DNA of 64,000 nt from a virus, in the IMG/VR virus record IMGVR_UViG_3300032291_003205, positions 38,224 to 102,223 of that record; one strand, 5' to 3'. The notes below the pieces were generated by a model. It saw nothing but the letters and a program-made list of their open reading frames with translations. It ran no database searches and was not told where the DNA came from. The first letter of the stretch is position 1. The number at the start of each line of letters is the position of its first letter. Shown one piece after another: positions 31,089-38,453 of this stretch. Position numbers and translations under genes: made by a program.

Positions 31089-31105
31089 AATCATTCTAGA
31101 TGACA
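31088..31105 (+). repeat. 18-base repeat, copy 2 (putative operator)
   Basis: Identical to 28330-28347. It lies upstream of the DUF932 gene promoter at the same distance as copy 1 from its promoter. Confidence 0.6.
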
Positions 31106-31121
31106 TTGCCTCTGCAGTAAA

Positions 31122-31153
31122 TTTGTCTCCCGAGGATATCTTTCGTATATTCA
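31122..31153 (+). promoter_or_regulatory. Early-type promoter
   Basis: TTTG, 20 bases, TATATTCA, then a leader ending AAAAGTTATG. Confidence 0.8.
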
Positions 31154-31184
31154 CGGCATAGAAAAAAGATAAAAAATAAAAGTT

Positions 31185-31985
31185 ATGCTAAACATTAATC
31201 AAGAGTTCATTTCAAAAAGTCAGATCCGCCAACAGGCCCCTTCAATCTTTACTGCTCAAGGAGCACCTGGAACTAGTGAAAAGTATGCTCACATTCCTAC
31301 CGACAAAATTATTGACGATATGTCAGCTTTGGGTTGGGGTGTTGTAGATGCTAAAGAAGTTAAAGCTCGTAAGGGTGTTGGTTTCCAAAAGCACTTAGTT
31401 GTTTTTCGTAACAACGATATTCAGATCACTGCCGAAGATGGTGATAACGTTTTTCCACAAATCCTATTGACAAACAGTCATGATGGTAAAAATGCTTTTA
31501 CTTTTACAGCTGGTTTGTTCCGTATGGTGTGTGAGAATGGTTTGGTTGTATCTTCTCGTGAATTTGAAAGTATGAAGATCCGTCACTACGGTTATTCATT
31601 TGATGAATTGCAAAACACTATTAAGTCAATTGTTGAAAAATTACCTTTAACCGTTGAGTCACTTAATAAATTCCGTTCTGTAGAGTTAGGTCAAGAACAA
31701 ATGCTTGATTTTGCTCAAAAAGCTCTTGCAACTCGTTTTACAGAAGAGGAAATCGAAAACATCCAAATTGATTTTGCTGATTTGCTAACACCAGTTCGTG
31801 AGGCAGATAGAGGAAATGATTTGTGGTCAGTATATAATGTGGTTCAAGAGAAATTGACACATGGTTTGTTTAACTACAAATACGGAGTTAAAACTCGTAA
31901 AGCTCGTAAAATTAAGAATTTCAGTCAAGACATGGTTTTGAACGAGAAATTGTATGATTTGGCTCTTGAATACGTTCCTGCATAA
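31185..31985 (+). CDS. DUF932 / phage-plasmid-like protein
   Basis: A 266-residue protein of the DUF932 (TIGR03299) group. It shows KYAHIPTDKIIDDMSALGWG at about residue 30, KGVGFQKHLVVF, then NSHDGKNAFTFTAGLFRMVCENGLV. The NSHDG and GLFR..C.NGL segments are typical of the family. Members are found on plasmids and phages, often beside recombination genes; no biochemical role is settled. It shares a regulatory box with the RadA-like gene. Confidence 0.85.
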   Translation: MLNINQEFISKSQIRQQAPSIFTAQGAPGTSEKYAHIPTDKIIDDMSALGWGVVDAKEVKARKGVGFQKHLVVFRNNDIQITAEDGDNVFPQILLTNSHDGKNAFTFTAGLFRMVCENGLVVSSREFESMKIRHYGYSFDELQNTIKSIVEKLPLTVESLNKFRSVELGQEQMLDFAQKALATRFTEEEIENIQIDFADLLTPVREADRGNDLWSVYNVVQEKLTHGLFNYKYGVKTRKARKIKNFSQDMVLNEKLYDLALEYVPA

Positions 31986-31999
31986 GGGGCGTATTTAAG

Positions 32000-32031
32000 C
32001 TTGGAAATGTAAAATAAAGATATTATATTAA
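32000..32031 (+). promoter_or_regulatory. Early-type promoter
   Basis: CTTG, 20 bases, TATATTAA. The ATG at 32036 is 4 bases downstream. Confidence 0.7.
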
Positions 32032-32035
32032 CACT

Positions 32036-32227
32036 ATGAACGAATTGGAAGAACAAGCAAGACAAGAGGCAGTTTTTAATGCCAAATGTGATGGAATTTT
32101 GTCTAAAGCAGATAAATCAGGATTACAATTAGAAGTTGTTTGGTCTGCTTTTAAACATAAAGAACAATTCCGTGATGCTTCGTTACTTGAATGCCTACAA
32201 GTAGGAGCCGATGAGTGGGATGTATAA
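32036..32227 (+). CDS. Small early protein
   Basis: A 63-residue helical acidic protein of unknown function. It starts 4 bases after the promoter -7 box. The tRNA cluster begins just after it. Confidence 0.6.
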   Translation: MNELEEQARQEAVFNAKCDGILSKADKSGLQLEVVWSAFKHKEQFRDASLLECLQVGADEWDV

Positions 32228-32232
32228 ATAAT

Positions 32233-32317
32233 GCTGTTGTGGTGGAATGGTAGACACGAAGGACTTAAAATCCTTTGGGACGTAAGTCTCGTGCCGGTTC
32301 GAGTCCGGCCAGCAGTA
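32233..32317 (+). tRNA. tRNA-Leu (anticodon TAA)
   Basis: Class II tRNA. The anticodon arm is AAGGA-CTTAAAA-TCCTT, followed by a long variable arm. The T arm is GCCGG-TTCGAGT-CCGGC. The acceptor GCTGTTG pairs with CAGCAGT with two wobble pairs. Confidence 0.95.
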
Positions 32318-32334
32318 CAAAAAATAAAAAATAT

Positions 32335-32343
32335 ATATTTATA
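32335..32343 (+). promoter_or_regulatory. Late-type box ATATTTATA
   Basis: It lies 5 bases before the ATG of the lipoprotein gene and has no -33 TTTG at the early spacing. Confidence 0.5.
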
Positions 32344-32348
32344 AACAC

Positions 32349-32540
32349 ATGAAAAAATTATTTATTATCGCCGCTTTAGTTACTTTGGCTTCTTGTTCAA
32401 ACGAAACTACCTCTACTTCTACAGACACAACTTGTGTTGATTCAACCTGTTGTGATTCTTTAAATACAGATTCTCTTATTCAAAGTACAGAAGCACATGC
32501 TGATTCTTTGCATACAGAAATCCAAGAGTTGAAGAAATAA
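32349..32540 (+). CDS. Small lipoprotein
   Basis: A 63-residue protein with a lipoprotein signal (MKKLFIIAALVTLASC, lipobox LASC). A Thr/Ser/Cys-rich segment (TDTTCVDSTCCDS) and a helical end follow. It is embedded in the tRNA cluster. It could act on the host envelope or in superinfection exclusion, a role known for small phage lipoproteins; this is inference. Confidence 0.75.
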   Translation: MKKLFIIAALVTLASCSNETTSTSTDTTCVDSTCCDSLNTDSLIQSTEAHADSLHTEIQELKK

Positions 32541-32547
32541 TCTTCTT

Positions 32548-32620
32548 GCCCCCTTAGCTCAGTTGGTAGAGCTTCTGATTTGTAATCAGATGGTCGGCGG
32601 TTCGAGTCCGTCAGGTGGCT
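32548..32620 (+). tRNA. tRNA-Thr (anticodon TGT)
   Basis: The anticodon arm is TCTGA-TTTGTAA-TCAGA. The D arm is AGCTCAGTTGGTAGAGCT and the T arm GGCGG-TTCGAGT-CCGTC. The acceptor GCCCCCT/AGGTGGC has one mismatch. Confidence 0.93.
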
Positions 32621-32624
32621 CAAA

Positions 32625-32720
32625 GGTGGTAGTTAGACGAAAATGAAATTCCTGCTGTGATGTTAACTTAATCAGCATATTCAGAAGTAGAAATGAGTAA
32701 TCGCAAATTACTCGCCACCA
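32625..32720 (+). ncRNA. tRNA-like structured spacer
   Basis: GGTGGT (32625-32630) can pair with GCCACC (32714-32719), followed by A as a discriminator would be. A T-arm-like hairpin GAGTAA-TCGCAAA-TTACTC (32695-32713) directly precedes the acceptor strand. A central TGCTG/CAGCA stem carries a 15-base loop. No usable anticodon arm. It may be a tRNA mimic or a processing element. Confidence 0.4.
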
Positions 32721-32725
32721 TATAG

Positions 32726-32796
32726 GGCGGATTAGTGTAATGGTAACACATAAGGCTCATAACCTTAAATTGGCAGTTCGAGTCTGTCGTCCGCAA
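32726..32796 (+). tRNA. tRNA-Met or tRNA-Ile2 (anticodon CAT)
   Basis: The anticodon arm is TAAGG-CTCATAA-CCTTA and the T arm GGCAG-TTCGAGT-CTGTC. The acceptor is GGCGGAT/GTCCGCA, with an unpaired first position. The anticodon stem lacks the three G-C pairs of an initiator, so this is an elongator, or Ile2 if the C34 is lysidine-modified. Confidence 0.88.
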
Positions 32797-32797
32797 C

Positions 32798-32924
32798 AAA
32801 AGAAAAGTAGTGAAGCTGTAATTGAGAGGTAGAGTGTTTTAAATACTGAAAAAGGGTTAATAGTAGGTAGGCGTCACTCATTGCACTCAATCAGAAACCC
32901 TGAAAGACCCGAAGCTTTTCTTTT
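32798..32924 (+). ncRNA. Structured RNA closed by a 10-base stem
   Basis: AAAAGAAAAG (32798-32807) pairs perfectly with CTTTTCTTTT (32915-32924). Inside, ATTGAG/CTCAAT, GAGTG/CACTC and GGGTT/AACCC can pair. It has no reading frame and no tRNA arms. It sits between tRNA-Met and the pseudoknot-like spacer. Confidence 0.4.
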
Positions 32925-32934
32925 AAAAAATCCG

Positions 32935-33014
32935 GTGTTCGTGAGGGGGAAGCAACAAGAACGAAAACACTCTCATTAAATATGTTGCATGTGTAAGTAA
33001 CGGAACCTTACACA
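32935..33014 (+). ncRNA. Pseudoknot-plus-hairpin spacer before tRNA-Ser
   Basis: GTGTT (32935-32939) pairs with AACAC (32966-32970), and GCAACA (32952-32957) with TGTTGC (32983-32988), an H-type pseudoknot order. A hairpin TGTGTAAG-N9-CTTACACA ends at 33014, 4 bases before the tRNA. It shares architecture with 33130-33213. Confidence 0.4.
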
Positions 33015-33018
33015 AATT

Positions 33019-33105
33019 GGAAGTGATCCGGATGGATGAGGAGCTGCTCTTGAAAAGCAGTAGTACGTGATGAGCGTATTGTGAGTTCGAGTCTCACCGC
33101 TTCCG
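33019..33105 (+). tRNA. tRNA-Ser (anticodon TGA)
   Basis: Class II tRNA. The anticodon arm is CTGCT-CTTGAAA-AGCAG and the T arm GTGAG-TTCGAGT-CTCAC. The acceptor is GGAAGTG/CGCTTCC with discriminator G, as usual for Ser. Confidence 0.95.
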
Positions 33106-33129
33106 CAAACCTTAAAACCGATTCGGGTT

Positions 33130-33213
33130 CGTGAACAAGGGAGGCCTGTTCTTCTCGTGCAAGAAAGAAATCACGTTAAATCTCCCCACGCTAGGTGGCA
33201 GCGGTGACCTAGC
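33130..33213 (+). ncRNA. Pseudoknot-plus-hairpin spacer before tRNA-Gln
   Basis: CGTGA (33130-33134) pairs with TCACG (33171-33175), and GGGAG (33139-33143) with CTCCC (33182-33186). A hairpin GCTAGGT-N10-ACCTAGC follows (33190-33213), ending 5 bases before the tRNA. It shares the strings GTTCGTGA and TTAAAT with the other spacer. Confidence 0.4.
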
Positions 33214-33218
33214 ATTAT

Positions 33219-33289
33219 TACCTCCTCGTCTAATGGCAGGACAAGTGGTTTTGGTCCACTTAATCGAGGTTCGAATCCTTGGGAGGTAA
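33219..33289 (+). tRNA. tRNA-Gln (anticodon TTG)
   Basis: The anticodon arm is AGTGG-TTTTGGT-CCACT and the T arm CGAGG-TTCGAAT-CCTTG. The acceptor TACCTCC/GGAGGTA is fully paired. Confidence 0.94.
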
Positions 33290-33300
33290 CTAAAATTTAA

Positions 33301-33332
33301 TTTGGAATTATAAAATAAAAATATTATATTGA
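33301..33332 (+). promoter_or_regulatory. Early-type promoter
   Basis: TTTG, 20 bases, TATATTGA. The ATG at 33337 is 4 bases downstream. Confidence 0.75.
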
Positions 33333-33336
33333 TACT

Positions 33337-33771
33337 ATGAATTTGACAAAAGCACTTAAGCACAAGAAAAAGCTTGTAAAACAAGCTGATGAATTTTATT
33401 CTCGTTTTTCTAATTACAATTCTTTTGAAGTTGGAACAACCCCATCTTATAACCCAGAAGAAATGTTTGAAGGATGGTTGAAAAAAACTGATGAGTTAGT
33501 TAGTTTAAAAGCAAAAATTCATCAAGCAAATGTACCCATTGCTGAAAAGATTTTTCGATTAGGGGAAATTAAAAATATAATTTCTCGTATGCGTGGACTT
33601 GACACTAAAGAAGGAAAAGTTCGTGATCGTTATTCAGTTAATGATAATGCTATTGAATATACATCATATGTAAATTTAGTTAGTAAAGATCTTCAAATTA
33701 AAAATTATGAAGAGGAATTAGAAAAACTTCAAGAAGAAATTGAGGCATTTAATGCTATCACAAAGATATAA
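33337..33771 (+). CDS. DIP1984-like protein
   Basis: A 144-residue protein with the pattern of the DIP1984/septicolysin-like family: MNLTKALKHKKKLVKQADEF start, then PEEMFEGWLKKTDELVSL, then KIHQANVPI (usually I-N-x-T-N), a long helix, and a C-terminal coiled coil (YEEELEKLQEEIEAF). The family's function is unclear. It is a single gene inserted between tRNAs with its own promoter. Confidence 0.55.
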   Translation: MNLTKALKHKKKLVKQADEFYSRFSNYNSFEVGTTPSYNPEEMFEGWLKKTDELVSLKAKIHQANVPIAEKIFRLGEIKNIISRMRGLDTKEGKVRDRYSVNDNAIEYTSYVNLVSKDLQIKNYEEELEKLQEEIEAFNAITKI

Positions 33772-33779
33772 CCAATTTA

Positions 33780-33959
33780 AAGAGTAAAGGTGAATTAGTA
33801 GTGCTTAATTCTTCGGAATTATCAACCCTACAGATAAACATGATGCTTTGATACTGATATTGACGAATGCCTTAAGATTCAAAATTTAAAATTCAATATT
33901 AGGAAAACTCAAATCTCAAATCTTTTCAACGAAAATTTAACTTTACTCTACTTTGGTTT
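33780..33959 (+). ncRNA. Structured RNA closed by a 9-base stem
   Basis: AGAGTAAAG (33780-33788) pairs perfectly with CTTTACTCT (33951-33959). Inside is an AATTC-TTCG-GAATT hairpin with a stable tetraloop. No open reading frame of note. It lies directly before tRNA-Glu, as the other structured spacers lie before tRNAs. Confidence 0.4.
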
Positions 33960-33963
33960 GTTT

Positions 33964-34038
33964 GCTCGGTTCATCTATCGGTTAGGATGCCAGGTTTTCA
34001 TCCTGGAAAGAGGGGTTCGACTCCCCTACCGAGTACCA
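33964..34038 (+). tRNA. tRNA-Glu (anticodon TTC), CCA encoded
   Basis: The anticodon arm is CCAGG-TTTTCAT-CCTGG and the T arm AGGGG-TTCGACT-CCCCT. The acceptor GCTCGGT pairs with ACCGAGT (G-U first pair), then A and an encoded CCA. Confidence 0.94.
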
Positions 34039-34040
34039 TT

Positions 34041-34114
34041 GGACCCTTAGCTCAGATGGTCAGAGCGTCAGACTCATAATCTGGGGGTCGTAGGTTCAAA
34101 CCCTACAGGGTCCA
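34041..34114 (+). tRNA. tRNA-Met or tRNA-Ile2 (anticodon CAT)
   Basis: The anticodon arm is TCAGA-CTCATAA-TCTGG and the T arm GTAGG-TTCAAAC-CCTAC. The acceptor GGACCCT/AGGGTCC is perfect. It starts 2 bases after tRNA-Glu. Confidence 0.93.
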
Positions 34115-34138
34115 CAAAATCGTTTTTATATTTTTTTC

Positions 34139-34147
34139 ATATTTATA
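34139..34147 (+). promoter_or_regulatory. Late-type box ATATTTATA
   Basis: It lies 9 bases before the start of the secretion/surface cassette. No -33 TTTG at the early spacing. Confidence 0.55.
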
Positions 34148-34156
34148 ATTGTTCAT

Positions 34157-36049
34157 ATGAAAAATTTATTATTTACTCTCGGTTTGGGGTTATTATCTTT
34201 AACCTCCTTTGCCCAATCCTACACGACCTCTCCAGGCACAGGACATTGGGTAGTAGTTGACTCGGGCTATCAAGTAGGTACCTCAACAGCAGGTAATACT
34301 GTAGCTCCTCTTTATTTTCACAACACCTCAACTAGTGAGAAGATCACAGGTCTTCAATTTAGATTGTTTTATGATAATACAGCATTTACTGCTGTGGTTC
34401 CGTCGTTAAAAATATCTGCTACTGATCAATATTTGCAGTACGTAGATAATAAAACTAACGGTTATTTAACGGTTACTGTTGTCTATACTGGCACTAATTC
34501 AACCTTTAGCTACTCCGATGGTACAACGTTTGATTTAACGTTTACACACGCTTCTGCAGCTACTTGGAACACTTTAGACAGTATTAAAACCCTTAAAGTT
34601 ACAGGTGCTTTTGGTTTCTCAAACAAAGCAGCTACAAACTGGGGCAATGACACTACATTAGTCGTTTATTCTTATGGTGGTCGATTTAATCAAAAATTAC
34701 TTCGATTTGCCGCTAAGTTTAAAAACGTTACAGGTTCAGATGCTAAAAACTTATGGGTATCTTTAGAGAAAAAACCTAAATCAGGTGGTTCTTGGACTCA
34801 AGTAGCAACTGAAAAAACAAATAGTTCTGGTGTTGTTGTATTACGTAAGTTGTTAGATACAACTTATTGGGATGTTAGAATGACAGTTAAAGGAGATACA
34901 ATGACTCCTGGTAATGTTATTTCAACTGCTGATGCTCAAAAAGTTAATCAAGCTATTTTAGCTCAATACACTCCTGTGGGATTTGATTATTATACAATGG
35001 ATGTAAACGGACATACAGGTGATATTACTATTGCCGATGTTTATTCTGTTTATGGTCGTTTGGCTGGTAGGTTCTCTGCTTGGCCTAACTCACAAAAAGA
35101 TGTTTGGTTCTTTACTAAATCACAATACGATTCTATTAACGGGGCTTCTATAAACTATGTAACTTCTAAACCAGGTGTTAATAACTTTACATATACTATT
35201 AATGGTAAAGATTCTATTACTTATTGGGTAGCAGTTAAAGGTGATGCCAATGCTACAGGATTTAAGATGGCTCGTTTAACACCTATTAAAATTATTAACC
35301 AATCAAACGCTAAAAAATATATTATTGACAACACAGTTAAGTACGATAATGTAACTGAAACTATTGAAGTTAATATGCCTAAAGTTAAGGTTGATGATGG
35401 TAACTTAGTAAACGTACCTGTTAAAATGTTAACCAATGGTAAGCAATTAGGTGCTTTACAATTAGAATTAAAATACGATACAGCATTATTAGAGTTTAAG
35501 AAAATTGATTTATCTGAAAAAATGATGTATTGGACTTCTTATACTAACCCTGATAATGGAGTAGTTGCATTTGGTGCTGCTGATTTGACTAACAAAAACT
35601 TAGTCAATGATGGTGAGCAAGTATTTAATATCCAATTCTTTGCTAAAAAACCTCAAGACAGTTGGGCTACAGCAGCTATTTGGACAGGACCTAAATACGT
35701 TGGAGGTAATGATTCTCGTGATATGAATATTACCCCAGCTATGGGTATTGTTGAGGTTCGTAGAATTAAACAACCTATTGCTTTAGATGATTTAAGTGAT
35801 ATTATTGTGTTCCCAAATCCAAATGATGGTGAGGTTTGTGTTCAATTTAAAGTTAATAATGATTCACAAACTGAAATTATTGTAACAGATATGGTAGGTA
35901 GAAAAGTATTAGACGTATTAAATACTAAAATGCCTAGAGGAAGTTACAAATATTTAGTAAACCTAACTCCATTGTCTGATGGATTTTATTTAATGTCTAT
36001 TAAAACAGATACACAAATTTCAACCTCTAAAATAATTATAAATAAATAA
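34157..36049 (+). CDS. Secreted cohesin/dockerin-like protein with type IX sorting domain
   Basis: A 630-residue protein with a signal peptide (MKNLLFTLGLGLLSLTSFAQ). Residues 30-170 resemble a cohesin-like beta sandwich. Residues about 250-312 are dockerin-like, with two calcium-loop halves (STADAQKVNQAILAQ, then MDVNGHTGDITIADVYSVYG). Residues about 404-530 form a second cohesin-like domain (VNVPVKMLTNGKQLGALQLE). The last 85 residues are a type IX (Por) sorting domain: IIVFPNPNDGEVCVQF, then TDMVGRKVLDV, then LSDGFYLMSI and a KIIINK end. The host type IX machinery would move it to the cell surface. It follows a late box. Confidence 0.85.
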   Translation: MKNLLFTLGLGLLSLTSFAQSYTTSPGTGHWVVVDSGYQVGTSTAGNTVAPLYFHNTSTSEKITGLQFRLFYDNTAFTAVVPSLKISATDQYLQYVDNKTNGYLTVTVVYTGTNSTFSYSDGTTFDLTFTHASAATWNTLDSIKTLKVTGAFGFSNKAATNWGNDTTLVVYSYGGRFNQKLLRFAAKFKNVTGSDAKNLWVSLEKKPKSGGSWTQVATEKTNSSGVVVLRKLLDTTYWDVRMTVKGDTMTPGNVISTADAQKVNQAILAQYTPVGFDYYTMDVNGHTGDITIADVYSVYGRLAGRFSAWPNSQKDVWFFTKSQYDSINGASINYVTSKPGVNNFTYTINGKDSITYWVAVKGDANATGFKMARLTPIKIINQSNAKKYIIDNTVKYDNVTETIEVNMPKVKVDDGNLVNVPVKMLTNGKQLGALQLELKYDTALLEFKKIDLSEKMMYWTSYTNPDNGVVAFGAADLTNKNLVNDGEQVFNIQFFAKKPQDSWATAAIWTGPKYVGGNDSRDMNITPAMGIVEVRRIKQPIALDDLSDIIVFPNPNDGEVCVQFKVNNDSQTEIIVTDMVGRKVLDVLNTKMPRGSYKYLVNLTPLSDGFYLMSIKTDTQISTSKIIINK

Positions 36050-36050
36050 C

Positions 36051-36374
36051 ATGTCAGAAGAAAAAGAAGAGAGTGTAATGTCAGTAACCAAAAAAGCAAT
36101 TATTGGTGCTATCACTACAGCTGTTACAGCCGGCGGTGCCTGGTTTGCAACCCACTTAGGCGGTGGTGAAGAGTCTAAAGAAGAAGCTAAAACAGAACAA
36201 GCTAGTCCTGCGGCAGCAGCGCCTGTTGTAATTAATGTTCAACAAAATCAAGAAAATAAACAACAAGTTAAGCAAGGTGGAGGTACAAACACAATCATTA
36301 GAGAACGTGTAACTGAAAAACCTGCCGCTGCTCCTGCTACAAAACCTGAACCTAAAGAAGAAGATCCATGGTAA
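36051..36374 (+). CDS. Small membrane protein with Ala/Pro-rich tail
   Basis: A 107-residue protein with one membrane segment (AIIGAITTAVTAGGAWFATH) and a low-complexity Gln/Asn/Pro/Ala/Glu tail (PAAAPATKPEPKEEDPW). The tail probably extends into the periplasm or cytoplasm as a spacer. It overlaps the CsgG-like gene by 7 bases, so it is likely part of the same apparatus. Confidence 0.65.
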   Translation: MSEEKEESVMSVTKKAIIGAITTAVTAGGAWFATHLGGGEESKEEAKTEQASPAAAAPVVINVQQNQENKQQVKQGGGTNTIIRERVTEKPAAAPATKPEPKEEDPW

Positions 36375-37054
36375 AAAATATTTTAGTTGCTTTATTATTA
36401 GTTATTTTAGTTGGATGTGGTTCAATGTCTACTACAACTGAAAGAGATGTAATTGAAAAAGCAGACATTTCTACTGTATCTGGTTACACTGATTCTATCA
36501 AGAAAACAGTTCAAGTAGTTAATGTTGATATGACTAAACTTTTTGCCCTATACCCAGCACTTCAAGAAAAGAATGTTGGATTGGGTTTTGCTGAATCTGT
36601 ATTAGACTATTTAGATGAAACGAATCGCTTTATATTTACTGAAGAGAAGACTGAGATCAAGGAGAGGATGGTAACTCAATTTAAGGCCTCTAAAAAAGGT
36701 GTTTTTGAAGAACCAATTGATGGTAAAGGAAAGATTAAAGCAGCTCAATATTTTGTTTATGTCACTGTAGCTGATTTTGCAGTAGATGAAGATGAAACAG
36801 TTCAAAAAGGAAAATCAACTGTAGTTGTAACAACGTTTGTTCGTTTACAAGTAAGATTTGTTGATGCTAAAACAGGACAAATCTATATAGGTTCTGGTGA
36901 GGGTGAGTCACAAAAAGTAGGTGAATCATTCCTTAAAAATCTTGATATGAAGTTTTCTCAAAGTACCGTAGGTAAAGCAACTCGTAAGTCATTAGAAACA
37001 GCGTGTACCAAAGTAATTGGAAGCTTAATCAATAATGGTATCTTTACAAAATAA
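36368..37054 (+). CDS. CsgG-like outer-membrane lipoprotein
   Basis: A 228-residue protein with a lipoprotein signal (LVALLLVILVGCGSM). The body resembles CsgG, the pore of the curli (type VIII) system: LGFAESVLDYLDETNRFIFTE, then a long variable strand pair, AAQYFVYVTVADF, then VRLQVRFVDAKTGQIYIGSGEGES, and a final Cys-containing helix. CsgG forms a ring-shaped channel in the outer membrane that exports unfolded subunits. Homologues occur in some marine myophages. It could secrete one of the neighbouring proteins; this is inference. Confidence 0.7.
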   Translation: MVKNILVALLLVILVGCGSMSTTTERDVIEKADISTVSGYTDSIKKTVQVVNVDMTKLFALYPALQEKNVGLGFAESVLDYLDETNRFIFTEEKTEIKERMVTQFKASKKGVFEEPIDGKGKIKAAQYFVYVTVADFAVDEDETVQKGKSTVVVTTFVRLQVRFVDAKTGQIYIGSGEGESQKVGESFLKNLDMKFSQSTVGKATRKSLETACTKVIGSLINNGIFTK

Positions 37055-38453
37055 AATATTATTATTTTTTATGATAATTGGACTGCCTCTCTTGGGGCAG
37101 TCCTTTACTTATAGTTATATAGATCCGTGTACTCGCACGACAAAATTTATTAACGCCGACATGAGTGCTCCTGTTGTTATCGCGTATTATGGACAGGTAA
37201 AAACGTTTACTTACGCACAATTAAGTGACGGTACGTTTGATGCTTGGATTAATAATATTTATACCCAGTACAAAACAACCTCACCTTGTCAGGGGGTAGT
37301 TACTACTACAACAACTACAACATCCACTAATACAGTTTCAAACCTTATAGGTAATGTAACTAGTTTAGTAAGTTTAGATTTTTCCTCTGTAACAGGAGGT
37401 GTATCTGGGGGTGTTGGAACAAATGTAGGAGGAACTACATCTTCAGGAACAGGAAGTGTTAAAACCGATAAAAAAGATGGTAATAATAATTCTAATAATA
37501 GTACTTCTAGTGATAATAGTGGATCTACTTCTAACGAGGGAGGAAACCAAACGGGAGAAAATGGAGGAAATCCACCAGAAAATCAAGGCGGGTCTAATGG
37601 ATCCGGAGGAGGAACAGTAGGTGGAAACTCTAGTTCAGGCAATAGTTCTAATTCTTCTAGCGGTTCTGGCTCTGGTTCTGGGTCCGGTGCTAGTAATGAT
37701 CAACCAAAAACTGAAACAGAAAAACCATCAGACCAAAAAGTAGAAGATACTAAAACTGAAACACAAAAATCCTCTTCTAGTGCTACAGCAAAAGCAGCTG
37801 GTAAAGGTAAAGTTGAGACAGCTAAACCAGCTATCCTAATGACAGGAGATATAGTTGGGGTTCAAACAAGATCAGATGGAACACAAGATGCTAGAGGTAC
37901 TATGTCTTTTACTAAAGTAAAAGGAGATGGTACAGCATCAATAGGTTTTTCAGCTGATTATATGGTTAATGCTAAAATAGGTAATATTTCTGCTGTACGT
38001 TCTTGGATTGGTTCTAACAATAAAGGAAATAAACATATTAATGTTATTTCAGATGGATTAAGTATCATGCCAGATGCCTTATCTAATACTCTATTATTTG
38101 TTAGAGTAAATTCAATTAAAAATTTTACTGCTTTATATGGTGGTGCTGCAACTTATGGAAAATTATATGGTGAGGAAATGATTTCTACAATCATTATAGG
38201 TGGTTTTATGTATAAAGGAAAAGTTACTAAAGCATTAGATGCTACAGTTATTATGGCCGGTATCTATTCTCCTTACTCAAAATATTATACAGAATCATTA
38301 TTTAAAGCAAGACCAATTATAGTACCATTTTTAAATTTAAATTATAAATTAACTAAAACATTTGGGATTGGGTTAACTGGAGGAGGTACTTATATAGCTG
38401 GGAAAGATGTTTTAAATTTTCAAATTTTGATGGGAGCAAAAATGAAGATATGA
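37035..38453 (+). CDS. Probable outer-membrane protein with a low-complexity linker
   Basis: A 472-residue protein with a signal peptide (ILLFFMIIGLPLLGQ). A small N-terminal domain carries two Cys (PCTRTTKF and SPCQG). A Thr/Ser/Gly/Asn linker runs from about residue 95 to 265. The C-terminal 200 residues alternate strands and end LNFQILMGAKMKI, which fits a small beta-barrel or a barrel-like domain. It overlaps the CsgG-like gene by 20 bases and the next gene by 4, so the three are co-translated. Exact family unrecognised. Confidence 0.6.
   Translation: MVSLQNKILLFFMIIGLPLLGQSFTYSYIDPCTRTTKFINADMSAPVVIAYYGQVKTFTYAQLSDGTFDAWINNIYTQYKTTSPCQGVVTTTTTTTSTNTVSNLIGNVTSLVSLDFSSVTGGVSGGVGTNVGGTTSSGTGSVKTDKKDGNNNSNNSTSSDNSGSTSNEGGNQTGENGGNPPENQGGSNGSGGGTVGGNSSSGNSSNSSSGSGSGSGSGASNDQPKTETEKPSDQKVEDTKTETQKSSSSATAKAAGKGKVETAKPAILMTGDIVGVQTRSDGTQDARGTMSFTKVKGDGTASIGFSADYMVNAKIGNISAVRSWIGSNNKGNKHINVISDGLSIMPDALSNTLLFVRVNSIKNFTALYGGAATYGKLYGEEMISTIIIGGFMYKGKVTKALDATVIMAGIYSPYSKYYTESLFKARPIIVPFLNLNYKLTKTFGIGLTGGGTYIAGKDVLNFQILMGAKMKI

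Noticed and set aside
32726-32796. Initiator tRNA-fMet because the first acceptor pair is open
   Set aside because: The anticodon stem lacks the three consecutive G-C pairs of initiators, so it was called elongator Met or Ile2.
32925-33018. Hammerhead ribozyme in a tRNA spacer (GAACGAAAAC string)
   Set aside because: The CUGANGA core is missing and the helices do not form a three-way junction.
37325-37740. Repeat element in the Ser/Gly/Asn-rich linker
   Set aside because: It is low-complexity coding sequence in the probable outer-membrane protein and not a DNA repeat family.
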